A stretch of 64,000 nt of DNA from JBPOFY01 sp049889815 (GTDB lineage: Bacteria > Verrucomicrobiota > Verrucomicrobiia > Opitutales > Coraliomargaritaceae): NCBI GenBank assembly GCA_049889815.1, contig JBMHCR010000019.1:62001-126000 (forward strand), written 5' to 3'. This document shows positions 9,958 through 18,440 of this stretch, piece after piece (position 1 is the stretch's first letter; the number at the start of each line of letters is the position of its first letter). The notes under the pieces are model-generated. The model did not search any database. It saw only the letters and a list, made by a program, of their open reading frames with translations, and was not told the DNA's origin. The translations under genes and the position numbers were made by a program.

Positions 9958-11157
9958 ATGTCTAAAGTAATCATCGTAGGTGCCGGAGGCGTGGGTAATG
10001 TAGTCGCACACAAGTGCGCTCAGCTGCCGGATATTTTCAGCGAAATCATTCTCGCTTCGCGCACGGCATCGAAGTGCGAGGCGATCGCTAAAGACATCGA
10101 GGCGAAGCAAGGGCGCACAATCCGCACGCTCGCGCTCGACGCAGATGATGTTGCCGCGACCACCGTAGTCCTTGAAGCCGAGAAGCCGGAACTGGTGATC
10201 AACGTCGCACTACCCTATCAGGACTTACCACTCATGGACGCCTGCCTCGCTGCGGGTGTGCACTATCTGGACACGGCCAATTATGAGCCACCGAATGAAG
10301 CGAAATTTGAATACAAATGGCAATGGGCCTATCAGGACCGCTTCAAAGATGCTGGACTCACCGCGCTACTCGGTTCCGGCTTTGACCCTGGTGTGACCAA
10401 CGTCTTCTGCGCTTATGCGCAAAAGCATTTGTTCGATGAGATCGAGACCATCGACATCCTCGATGCCAATGCCGGGGACCACGGCTACCACTTTGCAACC
10501 AACTTCAATCCGGAGATCAACATCCGCGAGATCACTCAGAACGGACGCTATTGGGAAGCAGGCGAATGGAAAGAAGTCGATCCGATGAGCGTGCATCAGG
10601 TCTACGACTTCCCTGTCGTCGGCAAACAAGATGCCTACCTACTCTACCACGAGGAGATGGAATCGCTCTGCCAAAATATCAAAGGGCTGAAGCGTATTCG
10701 TTTCTGGATGACTTTCTCGGAAAAATATCTCACCCACCTGCGTGTGCTGGAAAACGTTGGCATGACCTCGATCGAGCCGATCAACTTCAGAGGCCAGAAG
10801 ATTCAGCCGATTGAATTTCTGCGAGCGGTGCTACCCGACCCGGCGAGCCTCGGACCACGCACCAAGGGTAAGACTTGCATCGGTTGTGACATCGTCGGCA
10901 TCAAGGACGGCAAAAAGAAGCGTGTTTTCATCTACAATTCCTGCGACCATCAGGAATGCTACAAGGAGGTCTCCAGTCAGGCGATCAGCTACACCACCGG
11001 TGTGCCGGCAATGATTGGCGCGCAAATGATCCTCAAGGGCCTCTGGAAGGAACCCGGCGTCTGGAATATGGAGCAACGCGACCCAGACCCATTCATGGAG
11101 GAGCTCAATCTACGCGGACTGCCGTGGGAAGTGATCGAACTACCGCTGGAGAATTGA
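9958..11157 (+). CDS. carboxynorspermidine synthase (saccharopine dehydrogenase family)
   Basis: 399 residues, the usual length. The N-terminal Rossmann loop GAGGVGNVVAHK is followed by SRTASKC, which binds NADPH. The catalytic/C-terminal domain contains YLDTANYEP, LLGSGFDPGVTNVF and GDHGYHFATNF, all typical of carboxynorspermidine dehydrogenases. The enzyme reductively condenses aspartate semialdehyde with a diamine to form carboxy(nor)spermidine. The usual partner, carboxynorspermidine decarboxylase, is not in the window. The gene is monocistronic, or leads into the small lipoprotein 54 bases downstream. Confidence 0.88.
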   Translation: MSKVIIVGAGGVGNVVAHKCAQLPDIFSEIILASRTASKCEAIAKDIEAKQGRTIRTLALDADDVAATTVVLEAEKPELVINVALPYQDLPLMDACLAAGVHYLDTANYEPPNEAKFEYKWQWAYQDRFKDAGLTALLGSGFDPGVTNVFCAYAQKHLFDEIETIDILDANAGDHGYHFATNFNPEINIREITQNGRYWEAGEWKEVDPMSVHQVYDFPVVGKQDAYLLYHEEMESLCQNIKGLKRIRFWMTFSEKYLTHLRVLENVGMTSIEPINFRGQKIQPIEFLRAVLPDPASLGPRTKGKTCIGCDIVGIKDGKKKRVFIYNSCDHQECYKEVSSQAISYTTGVPAMIGAQMILKGLWKEPGVWNMEQRDPDPFMEELNLRGLPWEVIELPLEN

Positions 11158-11211
11158 TCCCTCAGTATACCCACTATTGACACGACTACCCAGCTAACGA
11201 ATCTCAACGTC

Positions 11212-11697
11212 ATGCGTCTTCTCCTACTCGCTCTTCTCAGTCTCTTGTGTATTTCTTGTGCGTCAAATCGCAAGTCGGCGACACTGACCTCAGTTGAAAT
11301 CAAAGAGATCAAGCCACGCTTTATTGAAGGAAAGCAATTCAAGCGCATCGATGAGTATCTCACTGGCAAGGAGAACACCGGAAAGCGCGTCATTCTGCGC
11401 AGCGATCCCGAAACCCGTACGGGTTATTACTTCGTGCTGATTCTGGATGAGAAAGTGCGTCGTTTGCCCGCTGGCACAAAGATCATTGGTGAGTTCTACA
11501 CGGCCAAGGAGCTCGGCGTTCAAAAGCACACATTTGCAGTCCCGGCCAAGCGTCCAAAGACCAAGGAGATTTTTATAGGCCTTACAGGCGAGGACTGGCC
11601 TGAAGGAGCCAGAACTCCTGCAGCGTGGAAATTCACGATCGTAGATCCGAATGGATCGGTCATGGCGACCGAGCAGAGCTATCTCTGGAGTCTGTAA
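11212..11697 (+). CDS. small predicted lipoprotein
   Basis: 161 residues. It has a short basic start and a hydrophobic core ending in the lipobox LCISC, so the mature protein would begin at Cys17 and be lipid-anchored. The rest is a mixed alpha/beta domain of about 130 residues, with no catalytic pattern I recognise. It follows carboxynorspermidine synthase on the same strand, but the functions look unrelated. Confidence 0.75.
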   Translation: MRLLLLALLSLLCISCASNRKSATLTSVEIKEIKPRFIEGKQFKRIDEYLTGKENTGKRVILRSDPETRTGYYFVLILDEKVRRLPAGTKIIGEFYTAKELGVQKHTFAVPAKRPKTKEIFIGLTGEDWPEGARTPAAWKFTIVDPNGSVMATEQSYLWSL

Positions 11698-11817
11698 GCC
11701 GAAGTATGCAAACGGACTTTTTTTGAAGCATAGCTATCTCTATATAAGCAGCTCTCAATCAGGCACATTTCTGATGCATCGCTGACAGGAGCACAGTTGC
11801 CGGCTTACTCTACAGCA

Positions 11818-11858
11818 CAAAAAAAGCACTTCACCGCTAAGCAATGAAGTACTTTTTG
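11818..11858 (-). terminator. terminator of the rpsB-tsf operon
   Basis: On the minus strand AAAAAGTACTTCA pairs with TGAAGTGCTTTTT around an 11-base loop, and a T-rich run follows. It lies just beyond the tsf stop codon. Confidence 0.85.
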
Positions 11859-11880
11859 AAATATTGATTCGGAAGCGACC

Positions 11881-12474
11881 TTACGCGCCGACCTGGAAGC
11901 GAGCGAAACGCTTGATCTGCATGTTCTCGCCCATTTTGGCAATCATTGCAGTAAGGACTTCCTGAACGGTTTGATCCGGGTTCTTCACGTATGCTTGCTC
12001 CAGGAGGCAAGACTCGCTGAGGTATTTATTGATCTTGCCTTCAACGATCTTCTCGATCGCGTGCTCGGGCTTACCTTCAGCTTGGCTGGCAGCAACCTTG
12101 CGCTCTGCTTCGATCAACGCAGGATCGATGTTCTCGCGAGATACGCAAGCAGGGTTCGCAGCAGCAACGTGCATAGCGATGTCGCGAACGAATGCCTTGA
12201 AGTCATCTGTCTTGGCAACAAAGTCAGACTCGCAGCTAACTTCAACTAGCACACCGACCTTACCACCAAGGTGGATGTAGGTATCGATGAGACCATCAGA
12301 AGCTTCGCGGCCTGCCTTCTTAGCAGCAGTCGCAACACCCTTCTTGCGAAGGAGCTCTACAGCGCTGTCGAAATCGCCTTCGGATTCGACGAGAGCTTTT
12401 TTACAATCCATCAGTCCAGCGCCTGTGCTTTCGCGCAGTTCGCCGACCATTTTAGCGTTAATTTGAACACTCAT
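11881..12474 (-). CDS. tsf: translation elongation factor Ts
   Basis: 197 residues, the short form with a single core subdomain (about 200 residues in cyanobacteria and Thermus, against about 283 in E. coli). The UBA-like N-terminus has the hallmark LRESTGAGLMDCKKAL and the Tu-contacting VSCESDFVAKTDDF segment. EF-Ts releases GDP from EF-Tu. It follows rpsB at 45 bases, the near-universal order, and is closed by the hairpin at 11818-11858. Confidence 0.96.
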   Translation of the reverse strand: MSVQINAKMVGELRESTGAGLMDCKKALVESEGDFDSAVELLRKKGVATAAKKAGREASDGLIDTYIHLGGKVGVLVEVSCESDFVAKTDDFKAFVRDIAMHVAAANPACVSRENIDPALIEAERKVAASQAEGKPEHAIEKIVEGKINKYLSESCLLEQAYVKNPDQTVQEVLTAMIAKMGENMQIKRFARFQVGA

Positions 12475-12519
12475 GTTTCTATTTTTAGCGTAGTTAAATA
12501 AATATTAGTTGTCCGAAAA

Positions 12520-13365
<846 letters not shown>

Positions 13366-13583
13366 AGTGTTTCAAAGCCCAAAACCTCGCGGCTCAGGGA
13401 GAAACTTCCGTTTCTTTTAGTGTATATTTTGGTGTGTTGTTTCGGCGGATTGGCCGATTTTCCCCAATCAGAGTGAACGGGAAAGCGAAGACGGATACCA
13501 GCGCCAATTGCCAAGGCAAGCGAAAAGCGGGATTTTCAGCGCTTTCGGGCAAGATTTTGCAGCCTTGTCAAAAAAGTAAGAAT

Positions 13584-13614
13584 GAAGGCCGGCACCTCTC
13601 TAGGCGCCGACCTT
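13584..13614 (-). terminator. terminator of the Hsp20 genes
   Basis: A 12-base stem with two G-U pairs (minus strand AAGGTCGGCGCC / GGTGCCGGCCTT, loop TAGAGA) lies 32 bases after the second Hsp20 stop codon. A TTCTTACTTTTTT tract follows. Confidence 0.8.
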
Positions 13615-13646
13615 TACCCTACTCTACTCACTAACCAATATGAAAG

Positions 13647-14039
13647 TTAACTGACCTCGATCTTGCGCGGCTTGACTGCGTCCGCCTTCGGGAGGGTCAG
13701 CTCGAGGATGCCATCCGCGACTTTGGCGCGGATTTTCGCCTCGTTGATCGCCACATTCAGGTGCAGGCTCAGACGGTACTCCCCGTCAGCAAGCTCCCGG
13801 CGCAGCGGACGCCAGCCTTCCGGCAGTTGATTGGTGCGCGTGCCGACCACGGTCAGGGTATCGTCCTCGACGGAAATGTCGACGCCTTCGCGGTTTACGC
13901 CTGGCAAAGTCACGCGGACATTAAACGCCTCCTCGTCTTCAGAGACATCGTAGTGTGGACGTCGCCAGTTGCGGCGCTGCGTAGTCTGTTCGGTAACATC
14001 GGCTTGTTTGCATACAGTATTTAGTTCTGTGTTGCCCAT
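13647..14039 (-). CDS. Hsp20/alpha-crystallin small heat shock protein
   Basis: 130 residues. The alpha-crystallin domain spans about residues 27-125, with the characteristic FNVRVTLPGV strand, G.R......PEGW block and the late A.VADGILELTLPKA. It is a short, N-terminally reduced chaperone that holds unfolding proteins in an ATP-independent way. It is 31 bases downstream of a second Hsp20 gene. The two differ clearly in sequence, suggesting an old duplication and possibly hetero-oligomers. Confidence 0.94.
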   Translation of the reverse strand: MGNTELNTVCKQADVTEQTTQRRNWRRPHYDVSEDEEAFNVRVTLPGVNREGVDISVEDDTLTVVGTRTNQLPEGWRPLRRELADGEYRLSLHLNVAINEAKIRAKVADGILELTLPKADAVKPRKIEVS

Positions 14040-14070
14040 AATATTAATTTCCTTTCTGTCTTTGTTTCAA

Positions 14071-14502
14071 TTAATTCACCTCGATTTGGCGCGGTTTGCG
14101 TGCCTCTTCTTTCGGCAAGACTACGGTAAGAATACCGTCTTCCAGTCGGGCCCCGATTTTATCCAGTGCTACGCCCTCAGGTATGGAGATCGAACGCTGA
14201 AAGCTGTAGCAAGATTTCACATCCTCAGCCTCGTCTTTTTCCAAGTTGCGGATCGTCAGCACCGAATTCTCGAGCTCAAGATCGATATCCTTCTTGCTCA
14301 CACCCGCTAGCTCTAGGCGAACGAAGTAGTTTTGGTCGTCTTCGTAGAGATCGGCTGCTGCATGGTCAAACTCAGGAGCCGAACCGAAAAAGTCGTCAAA
14401 CAACAACCCGAATCGGCCGAATGTTGGTACTGCGGATCCAAAGAAGGAATCGTAAGCACTGTTCCCGAGTGTTTGTGGATATTTGTAGCGTATTAGTTTC
14501 AT
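14071..14502 (-). CDS. Hsp20/alpha-crystallin small heat shock protein
   Basis: 143 residues. An N-terminal arm rich in Phe and Gly (about 1-42) precedes the alpha-crystallin domain with YFVRLELAGVSKKDIDLELE and a late A.LEDGILTVVLPKEEA motif, so this is the longer and more canonical of the tandem pair. It is the promoter-proximal gene. The 288-base upstream region has no gene and no CIRCE element that I can see, so heat control by HrcA is not supported. A TTGACT-like -35 sequence occurs there, but I could not place a convincing -10. Confidence 0.94.
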   Translation of the reverse strand: MKLIRYKYPQTLGNSAYDSFFGSAVPTFGRFGLLFDDFFGSAPEFDHAAADLYEDDQNYFVRLELAGVSKKDIDLELENSVLTIRNLEKDEAEDVKSCYSFQRSISIPEGVALDKIGARLEDGILTVVLPKEEARKPRQIEVN

Positions 14503-14716
14503 GATAGGTCCTTTTTAGTTGGATTGTGTGTTTTGAATACACCCACCAGAATGCAGTGAACATGCCAAGAAGCAGAAATCCCATAAGACGCTAAAGGTTA
14601 ACAATTTAAGGAAATCGATCAAAACCTTAATTGAGTCAATATGGCACAAATTTAATATCACCAATAACTCAACAGGGAGTAAGTGACACATTGGCACATT
14701 AAATCATCCTTCGAAT

Positions 14717-14789
14717 AAGCGCAACTTGATGCGCCCGCCAGACGGGAGACCAAAAACAAAAGCGAGCGCATCGAGTCGTGCCCCTACGA
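14717..14789. repeat. REP-like palindromic element
   Basis: The left arm AAGCGCAACTTGATGCGC and the right arm GCGCATCGAGTCGTGCCCCT are imperfect inverted copies separated by about 30 bases. It is related to 31221-31295 and to the half element at 3694-3715. It lies just downstream of the stop codon of the TIM-barrel gene. Confidence 0.7.
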
Positions 14790-14790
14790 T

Positions 14791-15732
14791 TTAACCCAAA
14801 AGATCGACCATATAGTCGCGCGACGCTTTGACCTCATCGACGGTCAACTTCGGACTCAGCTCCAAGACCAGCCTGTGCTCGGGCTTCACAAACTCGGCGA
14901 TCATCTTAAAATCAATTACACCTGTGCCTGGTACTTGGTGATCGCGCCCACCCTCGGATACATCGTGCAGATGAAAGCCCTTCAATCGGTCGGCCACCGA
15001 CTCGAGATGAGCACGGTGATCCAGTAAGCCAAATTGATGCTTTATCTGCGCATGGCCAGTATCGTGCCAATAGCCCACGTGCTCAGGATACGACAGCTCC
15101 TCTAGAAAATCAGGATAGTCCTTATCGATCGGCATTTCCTCGAGCCCCTCACGATTCTCGAGGCAGAGCACGAGGTCGCGCTCTTTGGCCAGAGGAATCA
15201 TATATTCGTAGCTCGCTGTAATCCGCTTCATGGCATCTTTGGATGCTCCGCGAACACGTTTCATCGCCCAATCCAGTTGCTTCTTGAAGTCCTTACTCTC
15301 CAATAGATCGCGGGCCTTAAGCCCAGACTCATCGATCCATTGATCGAGCTTCGACTCTGGAGACGCAAAGAAATACCAGGTGCTACCCGGGTGCATGACC
15401 ACATGCCGAGCACCAACTTTAACGGCAAAGTCGAGCGTTTGCTCCGTGTAGCGCTTCCAAAGACCGATCTCACGCTCATCTCTTGCGGACGGCTGAAACA
15501 AATTGGGAGCGGCTAAAGTGGTCACATTTGGCAGCGGACAGAAATTATGCACGGAAGAAACTTCGATGAGTCCCTCCTCAACAGCCTTCAAAATACCCGG
15601 CACCAGTGAAATACGAATACCATGACTGAGCTCCATACGCTCAAAGCCCAAGCCTACGATCTCCTCCACCATCTCATAGCCATCCTCATGGCGCTTCGAG
15701 CACCAGCAGCTTGAAAGTGAGAGACGATCCAT
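14791..15732 (-). CDS. sugar phosphate isomerase/epimerase-like TIM-barrel protein
   Basis: About 313 residues from the ATG at 15732 (a second ATG is one codon upstream). An upstream extension is possible but would run back into the rpsU terminator, so the later start is preferred. The fold is the xylose-isomerase-like TIM barrel (PF01261). Visible metal-site-like elements are E.SHG, VSSVHNF, HVVMHPG, LENREGLEEMP, YWHDTGHA and FHLHD. Such enzymes isomerise or epimerise sugars, or cleave AP sites; the substrate is unknown. It probably has its own promoter within or after the rpsU terminator. Confidence 0.85.
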   Translation of the reverse strand: MDRLSLSSCWCSKRHEDGYEMVEEIVGLGFERMELSHGIRISLVPGILKAVEEGLIEVSSVHNFCPLPNVTTLAAPNLFQPSARDEREIGLWKRYTEQTLDFAVKVGARHVVMHPGSTWYFFASPESKLDQWIDESGLKARDLLESKDFKKQLDWAMKRVRGASKDAMKRITASYEYMIPLAKERDLVLCLENREGLEEMPIDKDYPDFLEELSYPEHVGYWHDTGHAQIKHQFGLLDHRAHLESVADRLKGFHLHDVSEGGRDHQVPGTGVIDFKMIAEFVKPEHRLVLELSPKLTVDEVKASRDYMVDLLG

Positions 15733-15751
15733 CATTGCAGAAACCAGATAT

Positions 15752-15789
15752 AAAAAATCCCGGAGCGCCAATTGCGGAACCGGGATTTA
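15752..15789 (-). terminator. terminator of rpsU
   Basis: On the minus strand AAATCCCGG pairs with CCGGGATTT around a loop of about 16 bases and runs into TTTTTA. It lies 36 bases after the rpsU stop codon. Confidence 0.9.
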
Positions 15790-15825
15790 CAACGCGAGCA
15801 CCTTGAACGGGCCCACATTTAAAAG

Positions 15826-16026
15826 TTACATGTTCGAATAGCGAACACGGAGCATGTTGTTGAAATCAAGCTCCTTCTTCTTTCGACGCTTCTCTTGCGC
15901 GGGCTTCACGAAGTAGCGCTTTGCACGCACTTGGTGGATAACACCCTCACGGTCGAGGCGCTTCTTTAGACGGCGGAGCGCACGTTCCATGGGCTCACCT
16001 TTGCGGACTTTAACTTCGATAGACAT
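15826..16026 (-). CDS. rpsU: 30S ribosomal protein S21
   Basis: 66 residues. The start VKVRKGEPMERALRRLKK and the basic helix-helix layout with EKRRKKK are diagnostic of bS21. S21 sits near the mRNA platform and aids initiation. It is a single-gene unit with its own terminator. The neighbouring hom gene ends about 100 bases upstream. Confidence 0.97.
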   Translation of the reverse strand: MSIEVKVRKGEPMERALRRLKKRLDREGVIHQVRAKRYFVKPAQEKRRKKKELDFNNMLRVRYSNM

Positions 16027-16128
16027 AAAAAAGAGAAATTCAGATTATTAGAAAAGAGGCAGAAACATGGGGCTCAAAACAGCGCCGTCAACCCTTATTT
16101 CGGCATTGTTCGGCGGCTTAATTAACGG

Positions 16129-17460
16129 CTAGACCGCCTCTGGATTGAAAATCCGGAAGCTTACAGGTGGATTCAACACAGCATCGTGTTTAACGAGGGC
16201 CGCCTTCGCGGCACCGATCGCGATCTCATTGGTCTCATGTGTGGTGAGCATGATCAGCGCAGAACCGTCATCGAGCTCAGACTGATTGACTGTAGCCAGG
16301 CTGATATGGTGCTTCGCAAGGGTATCAGAAATCTTGGCTAGCACGCCCTCCTCATCCTTGACCTGTATGCGCAGGTAGTAGCGACCGGTTAGATCGCTCG
16401 CATCCGCAAGCTCAAGGCCGGCAGCGAGTTCGTTGTAAACCGCTTCGTCTTCCTCCGAGATCACCGGAGCCGGTGCGCCCTTAAGCATAAAGACCGCATC
16501 AGCGATATCACTGATCACTGAACTTGAAGTTGCATCTTGACCAGCACCACGACCAATCAGAACGGTGGTGCCGACAACATCACCAGTAACACTGACGCCG
16601 TTGTAGACTTCATCGACGCCCGCGATGACCTCCTTCTTGGAAATGAATGCAGGATGCAGACGAACGGATAGTTTGTTGGCTTCAAAATCACGGGCGATCA
16701 CTGCGAGGAGTTTCACCTTATAGCCAAGTTGACCGGCGATTGCGATGTCTTCGCCGGATACATCGCGAATGCCTTCGCAGATAATTTCAGGCAGCTTCAC
16801 CCATTTGCCATGCGCCAAATAGGCGAGAATGACCGCCTTGTGCGCGGCATCGATACCATCCAAATCCAGCGCTTCATCCGCCTCCACGTAGCCAAGCGCA
16901 CGCGCATCACCAAGCGTATCTTCAAAGCTCAGCCCTTCGCGCTCCATGCGCGTTAGAATGTAGTTTGAAGTACCATTAAGGATGCCAAAGATCAGCTTAA
17001 AGCGATTCGCAACCAGCGCCTCACGGATCGTTTTAATAATCGGAATACCGCCCGCAACCGATGCTTCGTAAAAATAGTGACCTCCTGAGCGACGAGCGAT
17101 CTCGAAGAGTTCTTCACCGTGCTCACAGATCAGGGCCTTGTTGGCAGTCACCACGATTTTACCAAGCTCCAATGCGCGTCGGGTGTGCTCAAGGGCCTCA
17201 CCGGTGCCACCCATAAGCTCGCAGATGATATCAATGTCGGGATTTTCGACAACGCGTGCCGGATCGTCAGAATAGCGCTCAGTGGGCACTTTTACGTCGC
17301 GCTCACGACTGAGATTCTTCACGACCACCTCGGTGATATCCAACTGCACGCCCAAACGTAGCTCAAGCGCTTGACGATTGTTTTCGATATTTTTCCAGAC
17401 CCCTTGCCCGACAACGCCGAATCCAAGAAGCCCGATACGAATGGTGCGTTTTTCAGACAT
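16129..17460 (-). CDS. hom: homoserine dehydrogenase
   Basis: 443 residues from the ATG at 17460; ten further upstream codons are in frame but precede the natural MSEKRTIRIGLLGFG start. It reduces aspartate semialdehyde to homoserine for Thr, Met and Ile synthesis. The Rossmann loop GFGVVGQGV is at about residues 11-19. VTANKAL, YEASVAGGIPII, the NGTSNYILT motif and the catalytic-site sequence DLDGIDAAHK follow. The C-terminal ACT domain (about 360-435, YYLRIQVKDEEGVLAKI) suggests feedback control by threonine. It is the monofunctional, GC-type form without aspartokinase. Confidence 0.96.
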   Translation of the reverse strand: MSEKRTIRIGLLGFGVVGQGVWKNIENNRQALELRLGVQLDITEVVVKNLSRERDVKVPTERYSDDPARVVENPDIDIICELMGGTGEALEHTRRALELGKIVVTANKALICEHGEELFEIARRSGGHYFYEASVAGGIPIIKTIREALVANRFKLIFGILNGTSNYILTRMEREGLSFEDTLGDARALGYVEADEALDLDGIDAAHKAVILAYLAHGKWVKLPEIICEGIRDVSGEDIAIAGQLGYKVKLLAVIARDFEANKLSVRLHPAFISKKEVIAGVDEVYNGVSVTGDVVGTTVLIGRGAGQDATSSSVISDIADAVFMLKGAPAPVISEEDEAVYNELAAGLELADASDLTGRYYLRIQVKDEEGVLAKISDTLAKHHISLATVNQSELDDGSALIMLTTHETNEIAIGAAKAALVKHDAVLNPPVSFRIFNPEAV

Positions 17461-17560
17461 GCTATGTAAAAAAGGGAGACTGCTACACAATATAAGACTG
17501 CAAAAGTTTCAAGAATAGACTTTGTCGTGTTCAGGCTCCCCCGACCTGCCCAACTCTCGG

Positions 17561-18157
17561 CTATTTCTTAAAACTGTTCTCCTTGCCGGCAAACATTCGG
17601 GCGATGTTGGAACGGTGGCGAACTACAATCAGCACTCCGAGAATCAGCCCCAGATAAAAGCGCGGATCTGATCCACCATGGATAAAATACGAGGAAATCG
17701 GCAAACTCACTGCGAAGAGAATCGATGCGAGTGCAACAACCTTAGTTATGTAGAAAAGGATCAGCCAGACCGCTAAGCCGATCAATAGCACCATCCACAT
17801 AAGAGCCAACAAGCCGCCAATGGTCGTTGCCACACCCTTGCCGCCGCGAAACTTTAGAAATATCGAAAAGCTGTGCCCCAAGATCGCCGCGATCAGACCA
17901 ACCACAGCGAGACGCTGATCACCCGCAAAGGCAATCAAAGGCCATCCGGCAGCAGCGAAGCCTTTTAGCGCATCCAAAGCAAAAACTGTGTTGCCTGCTT
18001 TCGATCCGAGCACGCGCTTAACATTCGTTGCGCCGGGATTACCGCTGCCCTCCTTAAAAATATCGACACCCCTGCTGCGCGCAATGATCACCGCGAAGCT
18101 GACCGCTCCGATGAAATAGCCAACAACGGCAACCAGAAGAATGTTTACGAAGGACAC
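17561..18157 (-). CDS. plsY: glycerol-3-phosphate acyltransferase PlsY
   Basis: 198 residues with five to six membrane helices. Motif 1 (SGNPGATNVKR) and motif 2 (GHSFSIFLKFRGGKGVATT) are intact; the third cytoplasmic motif is less clear. PlsY transfers the acyl group from acyl phosphate to glycerol 3-phosphate, the first step of phospholipid synthesis. It lies 100 bases upstream of hom on the same strand but has no functional link to it. Confidence 0.95.
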   Translation of the reverse strand: MSFVNILLVAVVGYFIGAVSFAVIIARSRGVDIFKEGSGNPGATNVKRVLGSKAGNTVFALDALKGFAAAGWPLIAFAGDQRLAVVGLIAAILGHSFSIFLKFRGGKGVATTIGGLLALMWMVLLIGLAVWLILFYITKVVALASILFAVSLPISSYFIHGGSDPRFYLGLILGVLIVVRHRSNIARMFAGKENSFKK

Positions 18158-18222
18158 GGACGAAAGGATTCAGGATTCAGAAGCCCAGTGCGAGCACATT
18201 TCCAGTAAATGGATTCTTCAAA

Positions 18223-18340
18223 GGTAGGGTCGCCTCGCCGAGGTGACCGTCGCGCAATCAGCTTCCTATGTGGTTTTAGTTTGGAAGGTTTTTTGGACCC
18301 ACAGGCGATCCGTCGTCTCGGCGAGACGCTCCCACCTAAC
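18223..18340. repeat. second REP-like palindromic element
   Basis: The left arm (AGGGTCGCCTCGCCGAGGTG from 18226) and the right arm (GTCGTCTCGGCGAGACGCTC from 18313) are imperfect inverted copies separated by about 65 bases. The core CTCGCCGAG palindrome occurs in each arm. Sequence and spacing differ from the GTAGGGGCGCGACTTGACGC-type element elsewhere in the window, so this is a separate family. It lies between serA and plsY. Confidence 0.65.
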
Positions 18341-18374
18341 TTCAAACCAAAGCGGCATTAACACCTGTGCTACC

Positions 18375-18401
18375 AAAAAAGAGCCAGCATCGCGCTGGCT
18401 C
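18375..18401 (-). terminator. terminator of serA
   Basis: On the minus strand GAGCCAGC pairs with GCTGGCTC around a GCGAT loop and ends in TTTTTT. A further palindrome (AACTTTAAGCGCTGCTTAAAGTTT, 18426-18449) overlaps the serA stop codon. Confidence 0.92.
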
Positions 18402-18440
18402 CTGAATTGTAAATTCTGGCTCCTAAACTTTAAGCGCTGC

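Noticed and set aside
14503..14716. Heat-shock regulatory element (CIRCE or sigma-32 type) before the Hsp20 genes
   Set aside because: No TTAGCACTC-N9-GAGTGCTAA dyad and no CTTGAA/CCCCAT pair is present. A TTGACT sequence lacks a convincing -10.
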